From Fidelibacterota bacterium (GTDB lineage: Bacteria; Fidelibacterota; Marinisomatia; Marinisomatales; TCS55), in assembly GCA_014239435.1 (NCBI GenBank), contig JAAZYX010000033.1, forward strand, positions 88,871 to 152,870: a stretch of DNA of 64,000 nucleotides, written 5' to 3'. A model generated the notes under the pieces. It was given only the letters and a program-made list of their open reading frames with translations, searched no databases and had not been told where the DNA came from. The stretch's first letter is position 1. The number at the start of each line of letters is the position of its first letter. The position numbers and the translations under genes were made by a program. Below are positions 39,896 to 50,110 of the stretch, piece after piece.

Positions 39896-40786
39896 TTAAA
39901 ATCGTTTTTCTCTTAATCGGAAATAATTCATAAGCGGTTCTACATAATCATCGCCTGTAGAAATAGGGATGATATCAAACCGATTTTTGCGGCAGGCATT
40001 CATAAAGTCCGCTTTGCGTATATCTTGCACATCCTTCATCACTTTTCTGTCAGGTGAAGAACCGGTATCAATCCAAAATTCTTCAGTCGTTTCCGGATCT
40101 TTCACTTTCACCATTCCAAAATTTGGTACATCATCTTCTGCCGGATCGTGAATCTGAATCCCTATTAAATCATGTTTCCGATTGGCTATCTTTAGGGATT
40201 TCCAATACCCTTCATTCATGAAATCCGAAATAAGGAAAACGACTGATCTTCGGCGGGAAGTGTGAAGAAGAAAATCTAAGGCGTTTCCAAGGGATGTTCC
40301 TTTTTTTTCAGGTTTAAAAAATAAAATTTCCCGAACCACTCGGAGGATATGGGAACGTCCCTTTTTAGGTGGAATGTATTTTTCCACTTCATCGGTGAAA
40401 AAAATGACACCTACTTTGTCATTATTTTTTATAGCGGAAAAACCGAGGACGGCAGCCAGTTCAGCGGAAAGTTCTGTTTTGAGTTGAGACGTGGATCCAA
40501 ACTGTCCCGAAGCGCTCATATCTACCATTAGAATAACAGAAAGCTCACGTTCTTCTTCAAATATTTTAATAAAGGGATCACCGGTTCTGGCCGTCACATT
40601 CCAGTCAATAAGCCGAATGTCATCTCCCGGAACATATTCACGAACTTCAGAAAAAGACATGCCTCTGCCTTTAAAGACAGAATGATATTCGCCACTGAAA
40701 AGATCGTTCACCAATCCGCGGGTACGGATTTCAATCCGACGTACTTTTTTGAGGATTTCCCGGGGAATCATGCCGCCGGTGTTCAA
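39896..40786 (-). CDS. DUF58 (von Willebrand-like) protein
   Basis: 296 residues with the DUF58 core: SGEYHSVFKGRGMSFSEVREYVPGDDIRLIDWNVTARTGDPFIKIFEEERE, followed by a vWA-like LMVDMSASGQFG (MIDAS-like D-x-S-x-S) and a Rossmann-type strand FLISDFMNE. These proteins usually work with the adjacent MoxR ATPase. Its start overlaps the moxR stop (ATGA). Cytoplasmic, no membrane segment. Confidence 0.9.
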   Translation of the reverse strand: MNTGGMIPREILKKVRRIEIRTRGLVNDLFSGEYHSVFKGRGMSFSEVREYVPGDDIRLIDWNVTARTGDPFIKIFEEERELSVILMVDMSASGQFGSTSQLKTELSAELAAVLGFSAIKNNDKVGVIFFTDEVEKYIPPKKGRSHILRVVREILFFKPEKKGTSLGNALDFLLHTSRRRSVVFLISDFMNEGYWKSLKIANRKHDLIGIQIHDPAEDDVPNFGMVKVKDPETTEEFWIDTGSSPDRKVMKDVQDIRKADFMNACRKNRFDIIPISTGDDYVEPLMNYFRLREKRF

Positions 40787-41778
40787 GGAATAACGACGGT
40801 CTCCAAGAGACGCCGGATCAGGTCTTCGGGTGTGATTTCTTCTGCTTCAGCTTCAAAGTTAAGAATAATGCGATGCCGCAAAACATCCATCGCAATATAT
40901 CTTACATCTTCCGGAGTAATGTATCCTCTGTGCTGGATAAACGCCCGCGCTTTTGCCGCAAGAATTAAATTGATGGTCGCGCGAGGCGAAGCACCGTATT
41001 CGATTAAACCGGTTAGGTCTGCCAGTCCGGCACCTTCAGGATCCCGCGTGGCGAAAACAAGATTTAACACATATTCCTCAACTTTTTCGTCAACATATAT
41101 TTCATTCAGCAATGATTGCGCGTTTAAAATTGCGTCCGGGGTTACCACCGGGTTCACGGATTCCGCCGATCCTGTTTTCGCCGACTTGCGCATAATAATT
41201 CGCTCTTCTTCTTTGGATGGATAGTCCACCTTGAGCTTCAGCATAAATCGGTCTACCTGGGCTTCCGGAAGCGGATACGTTCCTTCCTGTTCGATCGGAT
41301 TCTGTGTTGCCAAAACCAAAAACGGTTTATCGAGAATAAATGATTCCTCTCCAATGGTTATTTGCCTTTCCTGCATGGCTTCCAACAGAGCGCTTTGCAC
41401 TTTGGACGGAGCACGGTTGATTTCATCTGCCAAAATAATGTTGGAAAATATCGGTCCCTTTCTCGTTTCGAAAGCACTTGATTTTTGATTGTAAATGAGA
41501 GTCCCCAACAAATCAGCCGGCAGCATATCCGGAGTGAATTGAATGCGCTGAAACTTGGTATCTATGAGGTGCGCTATGGTTTTAACGGTGAGCGTTTTTG
41601 CGAGCCCGGGAACCCCTTCCAAAAGAACGTGTCCATTGGCTAAGAGACTGATGATAATTTTATTCACCAACTCTACTTGACCAACAATGACCTGCCCCAA
41701 ACCCTTTTTTAAATCATCTACAAATCCGGAACGTGCAGAAATTTTTTCATTAATTTCGGATAAACTGAATTCTGACAT
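40783..41778 (-). CDS. MoxR-family AAA+ ATPase
   Basis: 331 residues of the MoxR type: Walker A-like GVPGLAKTLTVKTIA (about 56-70), DEINRAPSKVQSALLEAMQERQIT (Walker B and pre-sensor), TQNPIEQEGTYPLPEAQVDRF, and GASPRATINLI (sensor 2). These act as chaperone-like ATPases for complex assembly and are paired with DUF58/vWA proteins. First of the moxR-DUF58-BatD-like trio. Confidence 0.94.
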   Translation of the reverse strand: MSEFSLSEINEKISARSGFVDDLKKGLGQVIVGQVELVNKIIISLLANGHVLLEGVPGLAKTLTVKTIAHLIDTKFQRIQFTPDMLPADLLGTLIYNQKSSAFETRKGPIFSNIILADEINRAPSKVQSALLEAMQERQITIGEESFILDKPFLVLATQNPIEQEGTYPLPEAQVDRFMLKLKVDYPSKEEERIIMRKSAKTGSAESVNPVVTPDAILNAQSLLNEIYVDEKVEEYVLNLVFATRDPEGAGLADLTGLIEYGASPRATINLILAAKARAFIQHRGYITPEDVRYIAMDVLRHRIILNFEAEAEEITPEDLIRRLLETVVIP

Positions 41779-41794
41779 GGGGAATAACCTCTAT

Positions 41795-42286
41795 TTAAGA
41801 GGCAATATTTTTTAAGGCATCAATCTGATTGATATCCTTACCGAGGTACTGCAATTCAAATTGTACATCGTCGTTCAAATCATGTTCAGGGAATTGTTCT
41901 AAAAATCGACTGTACTCCGCTTTTGCTTGTTCATAATCCTGGATATAGTTTGCATAAATAAATCCTACCATAAACTGCGCATTCGCCTCCAATCCGCTCC
42001 CCGGATACAAATCAACCACCTTTTTGTACGCGGAAATTGCAGCGCGGAAATCTTTCACATTATTCATGTAAATATCCCCGATATAATACTGCGATTTGGA
42101 TGCAAGCCCATGGTCCGGGTATGATTTCACGAGCGTCGTTAAATCTTCCACTGCGCCGGTATAGTTACTAACATTCCGTTTCGTCTCTGCTAACGTAAAG
42201 AGGGATTCGGCCGTCACGGGTTTCCCACAGTTCATCCCAGCCAGAATCAGTCCTGCTAAAGCAATAATGTTTTGTGAATTTCTCAT
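41795..42286 (-). CDS. TPR (tol-pal/BamD-like) protein
   Basis: 163 residues, exported (signal about 1-20; Cys20 in LAGMNCGK could be a lipid site, although the box is atypical). Three to four tetratricopeptide repeats follow (NYTGAVEDLTTLVKSYPDHGLASKSQYYIGDIY, then DFRAAISAYKKVVDLYP and DYEQAKAEYSRFLEQFPEH), the pattern of BamD/YbgF-like proteins. It lies between a TamA-like protein and moxR, so a role at the envelope assembly machinery is likely. Confidence 0.75.
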   Translation of the reverse strand: MRNSQNIIALAGLILAGMNCGKPVTAESLFTLAETKRNVSNYTGAVEDLTTLVKSYPDHGLASKSQYYIGDIYMNNVKDFRAAISAYKKVVDLYPGSGLEANAQFMVGFIYANYIQDYEQAKAEYSRFLEQFPEHDLNDDVQFELQYLGKDINQIDALKNIAS

Positions 42287-42382
42287 AGTCCTCTCGAAAA
42301 AAGTTTGTGAATTTATTCGTACTATCCTGTCCTCGCAAGCGGGAATTCATTCTTATACTTTATGCCACGCTTCGAGTTCCTG

Positions 42383-44200
42383 TTAAAATGCATACAACAC
42401 TCCCAGATGTATTCGCCACTCAGACAGGTCGCTTAACTGCATTGCATAATCCAGTCGAACCGGGCCTAAAGGCGTAGTTATGGTAATGCCAAACCCGGCG
42501 TCCCATCGAATCCCCGAAGTCGAATTCCAGTATTTAGCACTGCCAAGTTTTCCGCCATCTAAAAATAATACACCACCAATCAGTTCATATATCGGAAATC
42601 GAATTTCAGAATTAACGATTAACCGATAGGTTTCACCTTTTGGCGTAGAGGTAGGAGCGCCTGTCGAATCTGTTTCTACCGCAAATTCCAATGGATCCCA
42701 CGCCCGAAGGTTTGAGCTCCCGCCAAGATAAAATTTATCATACAGAATGTGTTCATATTGCTCATCCGCTGTGTCCCATCCCGAAAGGATTCCATAGTTC
42801 CCACGAATTGCAAAAACTGAATTTCCATAAATCCTGAAATAATTTCTTCCATCGATTTCTATTTTTAGAAATTCCCTGTTCCCACCAAGAATTCCGCCGG
42901 TACCGTTTAACCGAATGGATACGATGGAACCTTTCGATGGAAAAAATGGATGATTGGTTTGATCGAGTCTGTAATGGATGTCTACTTTTCGTTGTTCTAC
43001 ATTTTCTTTTATTTCTTCCGGTTCCTCAAATTTTTCCCACTTTAGACTCATATCGATGAAACTTCTGTCGCCGAATTTATGAATCGTGGATATCTGCACA
43101 CCATACCGCAAAATAAATGGCCCTTCAAGGTCTGCAAAATTCTTAAACATATGAAAAAATCCTTTAAACCTCGTTGGAATTCTGATAGTACCAATCCACT
43201 GGTTTAACAGGTTTGCATCCACACGAAGCCTAGGATAATGAAATTGTTCTTCCAAGGGTAATTCTGCCGAGATTTTGGAGCTGAATCTGTTAGTTGATCC
43301 AAATACGCTCCTGTTGAGCCACTCCAAATTCCCGCCTATACCTGGAACAGGCAGAAGCCCATCACTTATTTCAATTTTATCAAACCCTCCGTCTGATTGA
43401 ATCGCTCGCCTGTCTTTAAATGGTTTTACCTGAACTTTTACCGCTACAAGCGAATCTGTTGGAGAACCCAATACAGGCGCAATGTTAGAAGATGAATACA
43501 ATCCTGTCTCTAGAATTCTGCGTTTGGAATCATCCACCGCTTGTTTTGTATAATAGTCTCCTTCTTCAAAAACCAATTCCCTCTCAACCAGATGAACTTC
43601 CCCCGAATCGACATCCAAAATTTCTATCTTGTGTATAGAAACATCGGGGCCTTCTTCAATCATCAGTACGGCGTTTACAGAATCTTTTATATCCGGAATG
43701 AAATCAAACGTAACATACAGTTTACTGTGATGCTGATAGAGTTCCTCCAGAGATGGCATGTTAGCATTGATCCGAACGGGGTTAAACGGCTCATCAATAT
43801 TCAGACCTAAAATGGTCGTTATCTCATGGGTGGAAATGGACGTATTTCCCTTGACTTGAATTGCGTGTAAAAAATATTGCTTTCCTTCTTTAATGGTATA
43901 ATAAAGGGTAGCCCTGTCTTCTTCTATCGAAAAAGAATCCTGTACGGAAGCCGCGAGAAATCCATTGGATACATAATATGTTTTCAGGGAAATGGCATCC
44001 AGCTTCTGGATACGCGGATCAAATTCTTTATAGGAAAATAAACGCGGTTCATGCAATTCCAGAACCGAATGCAATTGTTTAGATTTTATGGATGCATTCC
44101 CGAAGAATTCCACCTGTGTTACATAGGCGGACGACGGTTCTCCCCAAACAGAATTCGAAAATATCAGCAGAGCCCAAAGCCCTACTCTTAAGCGAATCAT
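42383..44200 (-). CDS. Omp85-family outer-membrane assembly protein (TamA-like)
   Basis: 605 residues with a signal peptide (about 1-20), three POTRA-like domains (for example VTQVEFFGNASIKSKQLH, FLHAIQVKGNTSISTHEITTILGL and VSIHKIEILDVDSG) and a C-terminal Omp85 barrel with FYLGGSSNLRAWDP (the conserved VRGF-like loop) and ending GVLYAF with terminal Phe. Because it directly precedes, and starts 10 bases after, a TamB-like gene, it is more likely the TamA partner than BamA. It inserts proteins or transports lipids across the periplasm. Confidence 0.87.
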   Translation of the reverse strand: MIRLRVGLWALLIFSNSVWGEPSSAYVTQVEFFGNASIKSKQLHSVLELHEPRLFSYKEFDPRIQKLDAISLKTYYVSNGFLAASVQDSFSIEEDRATLYYTIKEGKQYFLHAIQVKGNTSISTHEITTILGLNIDEPFNPVRINANMPSLEELYQHHSKLYVTFDFIPDIKDSVNAVLMIEEGPDVSIHKIEILDVDSGEVHLVERELVFEEGDYYTKQAVDDSKRRILETGLYSSSNIAPVLGSPTDSLVAVKVQVKPFKDRRAIQSDGGFDKIEISDGLLPVPGIGGNLEWLNRSVFGSTNRFSSKISAELPLEEQFHYPRLRVDANLLNQWIGTIRIPTRFKGFFHMFKNFADLEGPFILRYGVQISTIHKFGDRSFIDMSLKWEKFEEPEEIKENVEQRKVDIHYRLDQTNHPFFPSKGSIVSIRLNGTGGILGGNREFLKIEIDGRNYFRIYGNSVFAIRGNYGILSGWDTADEQYEHILYDKFYLGGSSNLRAWDPLEFAVETDSTGAPTSTPKGETYRLIVNSEIRFPIYELIGGVLFLDGGKLGSAKYWNSTSGIRWDAGFGITITTPLGPVRLDYAMQLSDLSEWRIHLGVLYAF

Positions 44201-44209
44201 AGAATGGTC

Positions 44210-47200
44210 TTAGTAAGAGTACCGGAGTCGGTATTTAACACTCATGAATCCTTCTTCATCTACGCTGCCCACGAGGGAAAAATACGGATTTAATTTCAAT
44301 TCTACACCCATCTTACTCTGATTTGGATTTACAAGTGAAAACGACCTTTTGTAGGAATAATTAAGCGACAGATTATCAGAAATCTTTCGTTCGGCTTTTA
44401 CCGTGAATTCTTCCTCGCTATCAGGATTGATTAAACTTCCCATTCCCGTGACACTTACATCATCCACAAGCCCCATATCCTCTATGCCGCTGATTTGAAA
44501 CAAATTCTTTTCAAGCTGACTTTCAAGATAGGCACCCAAGATTGTTTGTGCCTGAGCACCAAATCCTTCAGATGAAATTTCCTGATCTTCAAACCGGCGA
44601 TGAAAGGTCAATAATTCCAAAATATCGCTTTGGGAAAAACCGCTAGCAGATTCCAAATACAAGTCCGGATTTTCCAGCGGTCCGACAAGTGTTATACTGA
44701 TTTCTTCTTTGCCAATGGTTGTATATGCTGAAATGTCCATGGTCGGATGGAATCCTTTTCCGTCAAATACCAACGGACCTCTTAAATCCTTAAATACATC
44801 ATGGTAGTAATAAAATTTTCCGTCGCTTACCATGAGTTCACCGGAAAAATCTGAATTGGATTCGCCAAATTTTGCAATAGAAATGTCACCGGTCACTACA
44901 GCATCAACCTGGCTGTTTTGAAGCAGAAAATCCTGCTGAATCGGAAAATGAATCTGGTAATGTGTCAAGACGCGCCCGGGTTTTTCTGGAGCAGTAAAAA
45001 CTGCCGAAGAAGTGAATTCTTTTCTGATGACTCCTTCTACCGGCGCAATATCGCCTGCTATCAAAATTGTATCGCGGCCTGTAATAGATAAATCTAAATC
45101 TGCGGTGCCTTCAATATCCCCAAACAATGTTTTGATGAACACCTGCGAACCGGACAGATTAACATCATATTCTGGCTTAAAAAATGAATTCAGATTTAAC
45201 CTTCCGGATAAATACACATTCGGATGCTGAGATTCATTCTTCGTCATCACTGCATCAAAAGATTGAATTTCAAATGAGTTTGAGGTGAGTTCAGCGACGG
45301 TATTTACCTGAACAATCGGCTTCTGAAGCAGTACAGAATAAATAGAAGCATCCTCACCCGATATATGCCCTTCTCTCATAATCGAATCGGGAAAGCCATG
45401 AATCAAAAGTCCAAACCCAAATGTTCCCACAATCGAATCAACACTGGCTATAAATGGTGTTAAAAAATTAAGATTTTCAACATCACCCTCTGTAAAAACA
45501 TGCATTGAATCTGAAAGGATATAATTCCCGAAATTCTGCGAACCGATATTTAAATCCATTGGAAGAAATCCGCTTCCACTCAAGTAATTATTTTTACCCT
45601 CCGATTCGTAGTGATCAAAAATCAATCTTTCACCATCATAATGTCCCGAGCCCTGCACCTGCCCCAAGGGAATTACATCGTAATAACATTCGGCAATATC
45701 CAGATCAAATTGAAAACGGGTGTTTTCAGTACTGCCTCCAAATTCCCATGTTCCTGTTGCCAATCCTTTTATGGGCATATTCTTCAACAGCAGTGTTGAA
45801 ACGAGGGGCATTCCAATTTGATTTAATTCCGCAGTCAGATTAATATCCAAAGGATCATCCCTTTGGTCCGGAAGGGGAAATTCGCCAGCCACCGTTAATG
45901 AAGTGCGCCCATTTTCTTCCATCTTGAATCGCTCAATCAAAAATATTTTGTCTTTGTACTTCACGGATAAATCAAGGTTTTCGTACGGATGGTCAAAAAA
46001 GTTTCCATTTTTAATTGATCCGTCCAATTGGAAATGTGTCTGGGATGAGTCCATGTTAAAAACCGCATTCCCAAAAGCATTTCCAGAAATGGGGAAATCT
46101 TCCATTCCAAGGATAGACTGCACTATATCCGCTTCAATATTCGAAAGGTTTAAGCGGCCGGCCAGCGAATCTCCGCGATAAAATTCACCTTTCATAATCC
46201 CGTCGTCAATGTGAATTTCAAACGGTTCTAGTTTAATATCATCTTCGATAAAATGGACGATTAATGGCCGCGTGCTCGCAAGATAATGTCCTCTGTACGC
46301 AATTTGAATCCGATTCAACTTTGCAGTTTTTCCCAAGGAAATTGACCCTGATAGCTGTAAAAAATCATCTCCATCCTTGAATTCCATACTCGACAACTCC
46401 CAAGAATCAGGATGAAATTGTACGTCGACTGTGCCGTTATCAAAACCGTACTCATTCCAAATTCCTTTTCCAATATTCATTTGCAGCCATCCGCTTGAAA
46501 GATCCCAAATTCGATTAATTTGGCAAGTCATTTCTGCATAATCCAAATGGGTATTACGAAATCCTATATTTCGGCAAATAAGATCAGCTTTAACAGTTGG
46601 GATATCCAAAGGACCCTGCAATTCCAATGTTCCTGTAGCCGTACCACTTGTTAATGAATCGGACCAAAAATTGTTAATCAGGAATACATCTGCATCCTTT
46701 AACTCAAGGTTAAGGTCAATAAATTCGGACGCAAAATCCGCTTCACCTTGAATAGTGACAGAACTTGGTCCTATTGAAAGCGTCAGCGGGTGCGCTATTG
46801 ATATAAGATCATCGTGAAACTGGATGGATCCCGAAATAACGATGTCCTTATCACTGTACATCTCAGTTTCCTCGACCTCTGCCGTCAAATCCACATCCCG
46901 AACTTGCCCGTTAGAGTCAATCATTCCTTCGAACAATAGAAATCCTGTCAAATCTGTATCCTGCTGGCGCGTGATCCATTCGCTTAAATCGAGATGCGTT
47001 AAACTTACAGTACCGTTAAATCTACCTGCATGTTCTAAGATTCCCTGAAGCGAAAGGCGGGCAGTTTCACTTATTAAATCTAATTGGTCTACAGCAATAT
47101 GATTCGGTTCATTCCTCAACAATACGGTTCCATTCATATGAAGCCCAAGCGAATTTTGAACAGAAACTTCACCGCTAAATGTGTGAAAATCGGATGAAAG

Positions 47201-47989
47201 GTGTACTGTGGAAACCAAACTGGAAAATTTAGGCTGAAGCGGAAGGCTTTCGAAAATCTGTTCCGGAAACGTGTATTCGTCAAATGCCAAATTCATCGTT
47301 AAGGAAGGCTTTTCGCCGAAGGCAGCATCTACGGTGCCGTTAAATCCTACGCCCATCACCATTCCATCTTTGGTAAACATATGAAACCGGGATGAGTCCA
47401 ATTCAGCAAAAACATTTTTCACCGAAAATGCATTTGGATTCTTGCTGGATCCTCCCGAAAAATTTTCAATTCGGAGGGCGGCTTCCCCATCCTCCTGCAA
47501 ATAATCACCTCTAAAAGAAATAGAATACAGCCTTAATTCGTCCTTGATGTTTAAAGGTACAGACCCATCCAACTCAAAATTTTTCAGGTCAAACTTTACA
47601 GCAGGAAGTTTGGGACGCGAAACTCCGAGTTCAGCGGGTGCCCGATCCAAAGAAATCTTTCCGGGTTTTACCTGAAGACCGCGAACAATAATACGATCCA
47701 TATTGATGCCGCCAAAGAACAGTGATCTCAAAATGTTGATATTTGCTTCAGAATATGAAATTAACACGCGTGTACTGTCCCGATGCTCAAACTGAATGTC
47801 TTTAGCAGAAACGGTTGACAGCAAATGGCCGTGCAGAGAACCGATGGTTGCGGTCCAGCCATCCTGATGAATACTGTTATTGATAAATGCCTCAATCTTT
47901 GTTTCCCACATACTCACTTTAAACAGGAAAGCTCCGCCAAGTGCAAGTACTAAAATTAAAGAGATGAGGGCTGTTTTGAATTTTTTCAA
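44210..47989 (-). CDS. TamB/AsmA-like translocation and assembly module protein
   Basis: A 1259-residue protein with an N-terminal signal anchor (about 7-25) and a very long run of beta-strand repeats, the beta-taco groove typical of TamB/AsmA-family lipid bridges. The C-terminal 350 residues contain the DUF490/TamB domain (TSGFSQSDILELLTFHRR and LGAYLESQLEKNLF, ending SVKYRLRYSY). It is thought to carry phospholipids between membranes and to aid barrel assembly. It heads the operon that continues with the TamA-like gene. Confidence 0.88.
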   Translation of the reverse strand: MKKFKTALISLILVLALGGAFLFKVSMWETKIEAFINNSIHQDGWTATIGSLHGHLLSTVSAKDIQFEHRDSTRVLISYSEANINILRSLFFGGINMDRIIVRGLQVKPGKISLDRAPAELGVSRPKLPAVKFDLKNFELDGSVPLNIKDELRLYSISFRGDYLQEDGEAALRIENFSGGSSKNPNAFSVKNVFAELDSSRFHMFTKDGMVMGVGFNGTVDAAFGEKPSLTMNLAFDEYTFPEQIFESLPLQPKFSSLVSTVHLSSDFHTFSGEVSVQNSLGLHMNGTVLLRNEPNHIAVDQLDLISETARLSLQGILEHAGRFNGTVSLTHLDLSEWITRQQDTDLTGFLLFEGMIDSNGQVRDVDLTAEVEETEMYSDKDIVISGSIQFHDDLISIAHPLTLSIGPSSVTIQGEADFASEFIDLNLELKDADVFLINNFWSDSLTSGTATGTLELQGPLDIPTVKADLICRNIGFRNTHLDYAEMTCQINRIWDLSSGWLQMNIGKGIWNEYGFDNGTVDVQFHPDSWELSSMEFKDGDDFLQLSGSISLGKTAKLNRIQIAYRGHYLASTRPLIVHFIEDDIKLEPFEIHIDDGIMKGEFYRGDSLAGRLNLSNIEADIVQSILGMEDFPISGNAFGNAVFNMDSSQTHFQLDGSIKNGNFFDHPYENLDLSVKYKDKIFLIERFKMEENGRTSLTVAGEFPLPDQRDDPLDINLTAELNQIGMPLVSTLLLKNMPIKGLATGTWEFGGSTENTRFQFDLDIAECYYDVIPLGQVQGSGHYDGERLIFDHYESEGKNNYLSGSGFLPMDLNIGSQNFGNYILSDSMHVFTEGDVENLNFLTPFIASVDSIVGTFGFGLLIHGFPDSIMREGHISGEDASIYSVLLQKPIVQVNTVAELTSNSFEIQSFDAVMTKNESQHPNVYLSGRLNLNSFFKPEYDVNLSGSQVFIKTLFGDIEGTADLDLSITGRDTILIAGDIAPVEGVIRKEFTSSAVFTAPEKPGRVLTHYQIHFPIQQDFLLQNSQVDAVVTGDISIAKFGESNSDFSGELMVSDGKFYYYHDVFKDLRGPLVFDGKGFHPTMDISAYTTIGKEEISITLVGPLENPDLYLESASGFSQSDILELLTFHRRFEDQEISSEGFGAQAQTILGAYLESQLEKNLFQISGIEDMGLVDDVSVTGMGSLINPDSEEEFTVKAERKISDNLSLNYSYKRSFSLVNPNQSKMGVELKLNPYFSLVGSVDEEGFMSVKYRLRYSY

Positions 47990-48043
47990 AGGATTGTCAG
48001 GGTTTCCCGAATAACGAATATACTGACGAGCGGTTCCAAATAC

Positions 48044-48072
48044 AAAAAAAGCGTCCGGAAGGACGCTTTTTT
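48044..48072 (-). terminator. Rho-independent terminator after dnaK
   Basis: AAAAAAGCGTCC-GGAA-GGACGCTTTTTT is a perfect 12-bp stem with a GNRA-like tetraloop and T-tract, directly downstream of the dnaK stop on the minus strand. Confidence 0.95.
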
Positions 48073-48091
48073 CATTGGGTTGTCATAAAGG

Positions 48092-49987
48092 TTACTCAAC
48101 TACTTCAAAGTCGGCATCTTCAATTTCGCCTTCCTTCTTGTCTTTCGACTTTGGATCTGGCGCATCATCCTGAGGCGGCGCCTCATCTTTGGAAGCTTCA
48201 TACATTTTAGCTGCAATCTGATTCCAAGTCTGATTTACTTCGTCTGTTGCAGACTTGATATCCTCAAGATTAGCTCCGCCGTGCGCCGTTTTGAGTTTTT
48301 CTATGGAGGTCTTCAAAGATTCAGAGTCGGCCTTGTCCAACTTATCTTTGAATTCCTCAAGGTTTTTTTCCGTCTGGTAAATCAACTGTTCCGCCTGATT
48401 GTGGACATCCACTTCCTCGCGTTTGTGTTTATCCTCTGATTCATTCTTTTTCGCATCCTGAACCATTTTATCAATTTCGTTCTCGGATAACCCGCTGGAG
48501 GCTTCAATCCGGATACTTTGTTCTTTTCCGGTGGCTTTGTCCTTAGCATTTACATTCAGGATTCCGTTTGCATCAATATCAAACGTAACCTCAATCTGCG
48601 GGATGCCTCTCTGTGCCGGCGGGATTCCGTCTAAATGGAACCGTCCGATGGTTTTGTTATCCAGCGCCATTTCCCGTTCACCCTGTAGGACATGAATTTC
48701 TACAGTTTCCTGATTATCTGCAGCCGTGCTGAATACCTCAGATTTTTTGGATGGAATGGTTGTATTTCGCTCGATTAAAGCCGTCCTTACGCCGCCAAGG
48801 GTTTCGATTCCCAAGGTGAGTGGCGTAACATCCAGCAGCAGAATATCATCCACATCGCCAGCAAGCACGCCTCCCTGAATGGCTGCGCCAACCGCTACCA
48901 CTTCATCGGGGTTTACACTTCGGTTCGGTTCTTTCCCGAAAATCTCTTTTACAATTTCCTGGATTTTGGGAATACGAGTAGATCCGCCTACAAGAAGTAC
49001 TTCATCAATATCACTTGCAGAAAGTCCGGCATCGCTGATCGCCTTTTTGCATGGGTCTATGGTTCGTTTTACAAGGTCACTGACCAAATCCTCAAATTTG
49101 GCGCGCGTCAGGCTTACGTTTAAATGTTTAGGACCGGAAGCATCTGCAGTTACAAATGGTAAGTTAATATCTGTCTGCTTTGAACTGGACAATTCCTGCT
49201 TGGCATTTTCAGCGGCATCTCTCAAGCGCTGAAGCGCCATTGGATCTTTTTTTAGATCAATTCCGTCACTTTTCTTGAATTCATCAGCCATCCAATTGAT
49301 GATACGCTGATCAAAATCGTCACCGCCAAGGTGTGTATCGCCATGCGTGGATTTCACCTCAAATACACCGTCGCCAAGCTCGAGAACGGAAATATCAAAT
49401 GTTCCGCCTCCAAGGTCAAATACGGCTATTTTTTCTTCCTTCTTTTTGTCCATGCCATACGCCAATGACGCCGCGGTCGGTTCGTTGATAATCCTGCGTA
49501 CGTTGAGGCCGGCAATTTTACCCGCATCTTTTGTGGCCTGTCTTTGGGAATCATTAAAATACGCCGGCACGGTAATGACGGCATCGGTAACGGTTGTGCC
49601 CAAATGATCTTCTGCCATTTGCTTTAATTTTTGCAGAGTCATTGCGCTTATTTCCGCCGGTGAATATTGATTATCTCCCGCTTCTATGACCAAACCGCCG
49701 CCGGCTTTTTTGCTCACCTTGTAAGGAACTTCCTCAAGCTCGGTGCCGACTTCATCGAAATTCCTGCCCATAAAACGCTTGATGGAAAAAACGGTATTTT
49801 CTGGATTGGTGACCGCCTGGCGCTTTGCCGGTTGGCCCACCATGCGTTCGCCGTCTTTTGTGAATGCAACAACCGAAGGTGTGGTTCTCCCACCCTCAGG
49901 ACTGGTGATAACTGTTGGCTCGCCGCCTTCTAAAACTGCCACACAGGAGTTGGTTGTACCTAAGTCAATTCCAATAATTTTACTCAT
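48092..49987 (-). CDS. dnaK: Chaperone DnaK (Hsp70)
   Basis: 631 residues with [65 protein letters not shown] and the substrate domain beginning [13 protein letters not shown]. The C-terminus ends EDADFEVVE, the usual acidic tail. Grp E and DnaJ genes are not next to it. It has its own promoter region with repeated elements and a strong terminator. Confidence 0.98.
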   Translation of the reverse strand: MSKIIGIDLGTTNSCVAVLEGGEPTVITSPEGGRTTPSVVAFTKDGERMVGQPAKRQAVTNPENTVFSIKRFMGRNFDEVGTELEEVPYKVSKKAGGGLVIEAGDNQYSPAEISAMTLQKLKQMAEDHLGTTVTDAVITVPAYFNDSQRQATKDAGKIAGLNVRRIINEPTAASLAYGMDKKKEEKIAVFDLGGGTFDISVLELGDGVFEVKSTHGDTHLGGDDFDQRIINWMADEFKKSDGIDLKKDPMALQRLRDAAENAKQELSSSKQTDINLPFVTADASGPKHLNVSLTRAKFEDLVSDLVKRTIDPCKKAISDAGLSASDIDEVLLVGGSTRIPKIQEIVKEIFGKEPNRSVNPDEVVAVGAAIQGGVLAGDVDDILLLDVTPLTLGIETLGGVRTALIERNTTIPSKKSEVFSTAADNQETVEIHVLQGEREMALDNKTIGRFHLDGIPPAQRGIPQIEVTFDIDANGILNVNAKDKATGKEQSIRIEASSGLSENEIDKMVQDAKKNESEDKHKREEVDVHNQAEQLIYQTEKNLEEFKDKLDKADSESLKTSIEKLKTAHGGANLEDIKSATDEVNQTWNQIAAKMYEASKDEAPPQDDAPDPKSKDKKEGEIEDADFEVVE

Positions 49988-50063
49988 GATTTATGCTCCA
50001 ATTAATGTTAAATAATGAAAGTTGATCCTAATTAGACAATTATTATGCCAAAGGGTATAATTA

Positions 50064-50109
50064 ACCTATATGGCAGAAATAGGGATTTTCTTACCTATAT
50101 ATGGCAGAA
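50064..50109 (-). promoter_or_regulatory. Two near-identical elements upstream of dnaK
   Basis: ACCTATATGGCAGAA (50064-50078) and ACCTATATATGGCAGAA (50093-50109) are direct repeats about three helical turns apart, between clpC and dnaK. On the minus strand they read TTCTGCCATATA(TA)GGT. A third, looser TTTGGCATAAT lies at about 50040-50053. No CIRCE element was found, so these could be sites for the heat-shock regulator of this lineage. Confidence 0.5.
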
Positions 50110-50110
50110 T

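Noticed and set aside
49988-50110. CIRCE element for HrcA upstream of dnaK
   Set aside because: No TTAGCACTC-N9-GAGTGCTAA-like palindrome is present; only the direct repeats described above.
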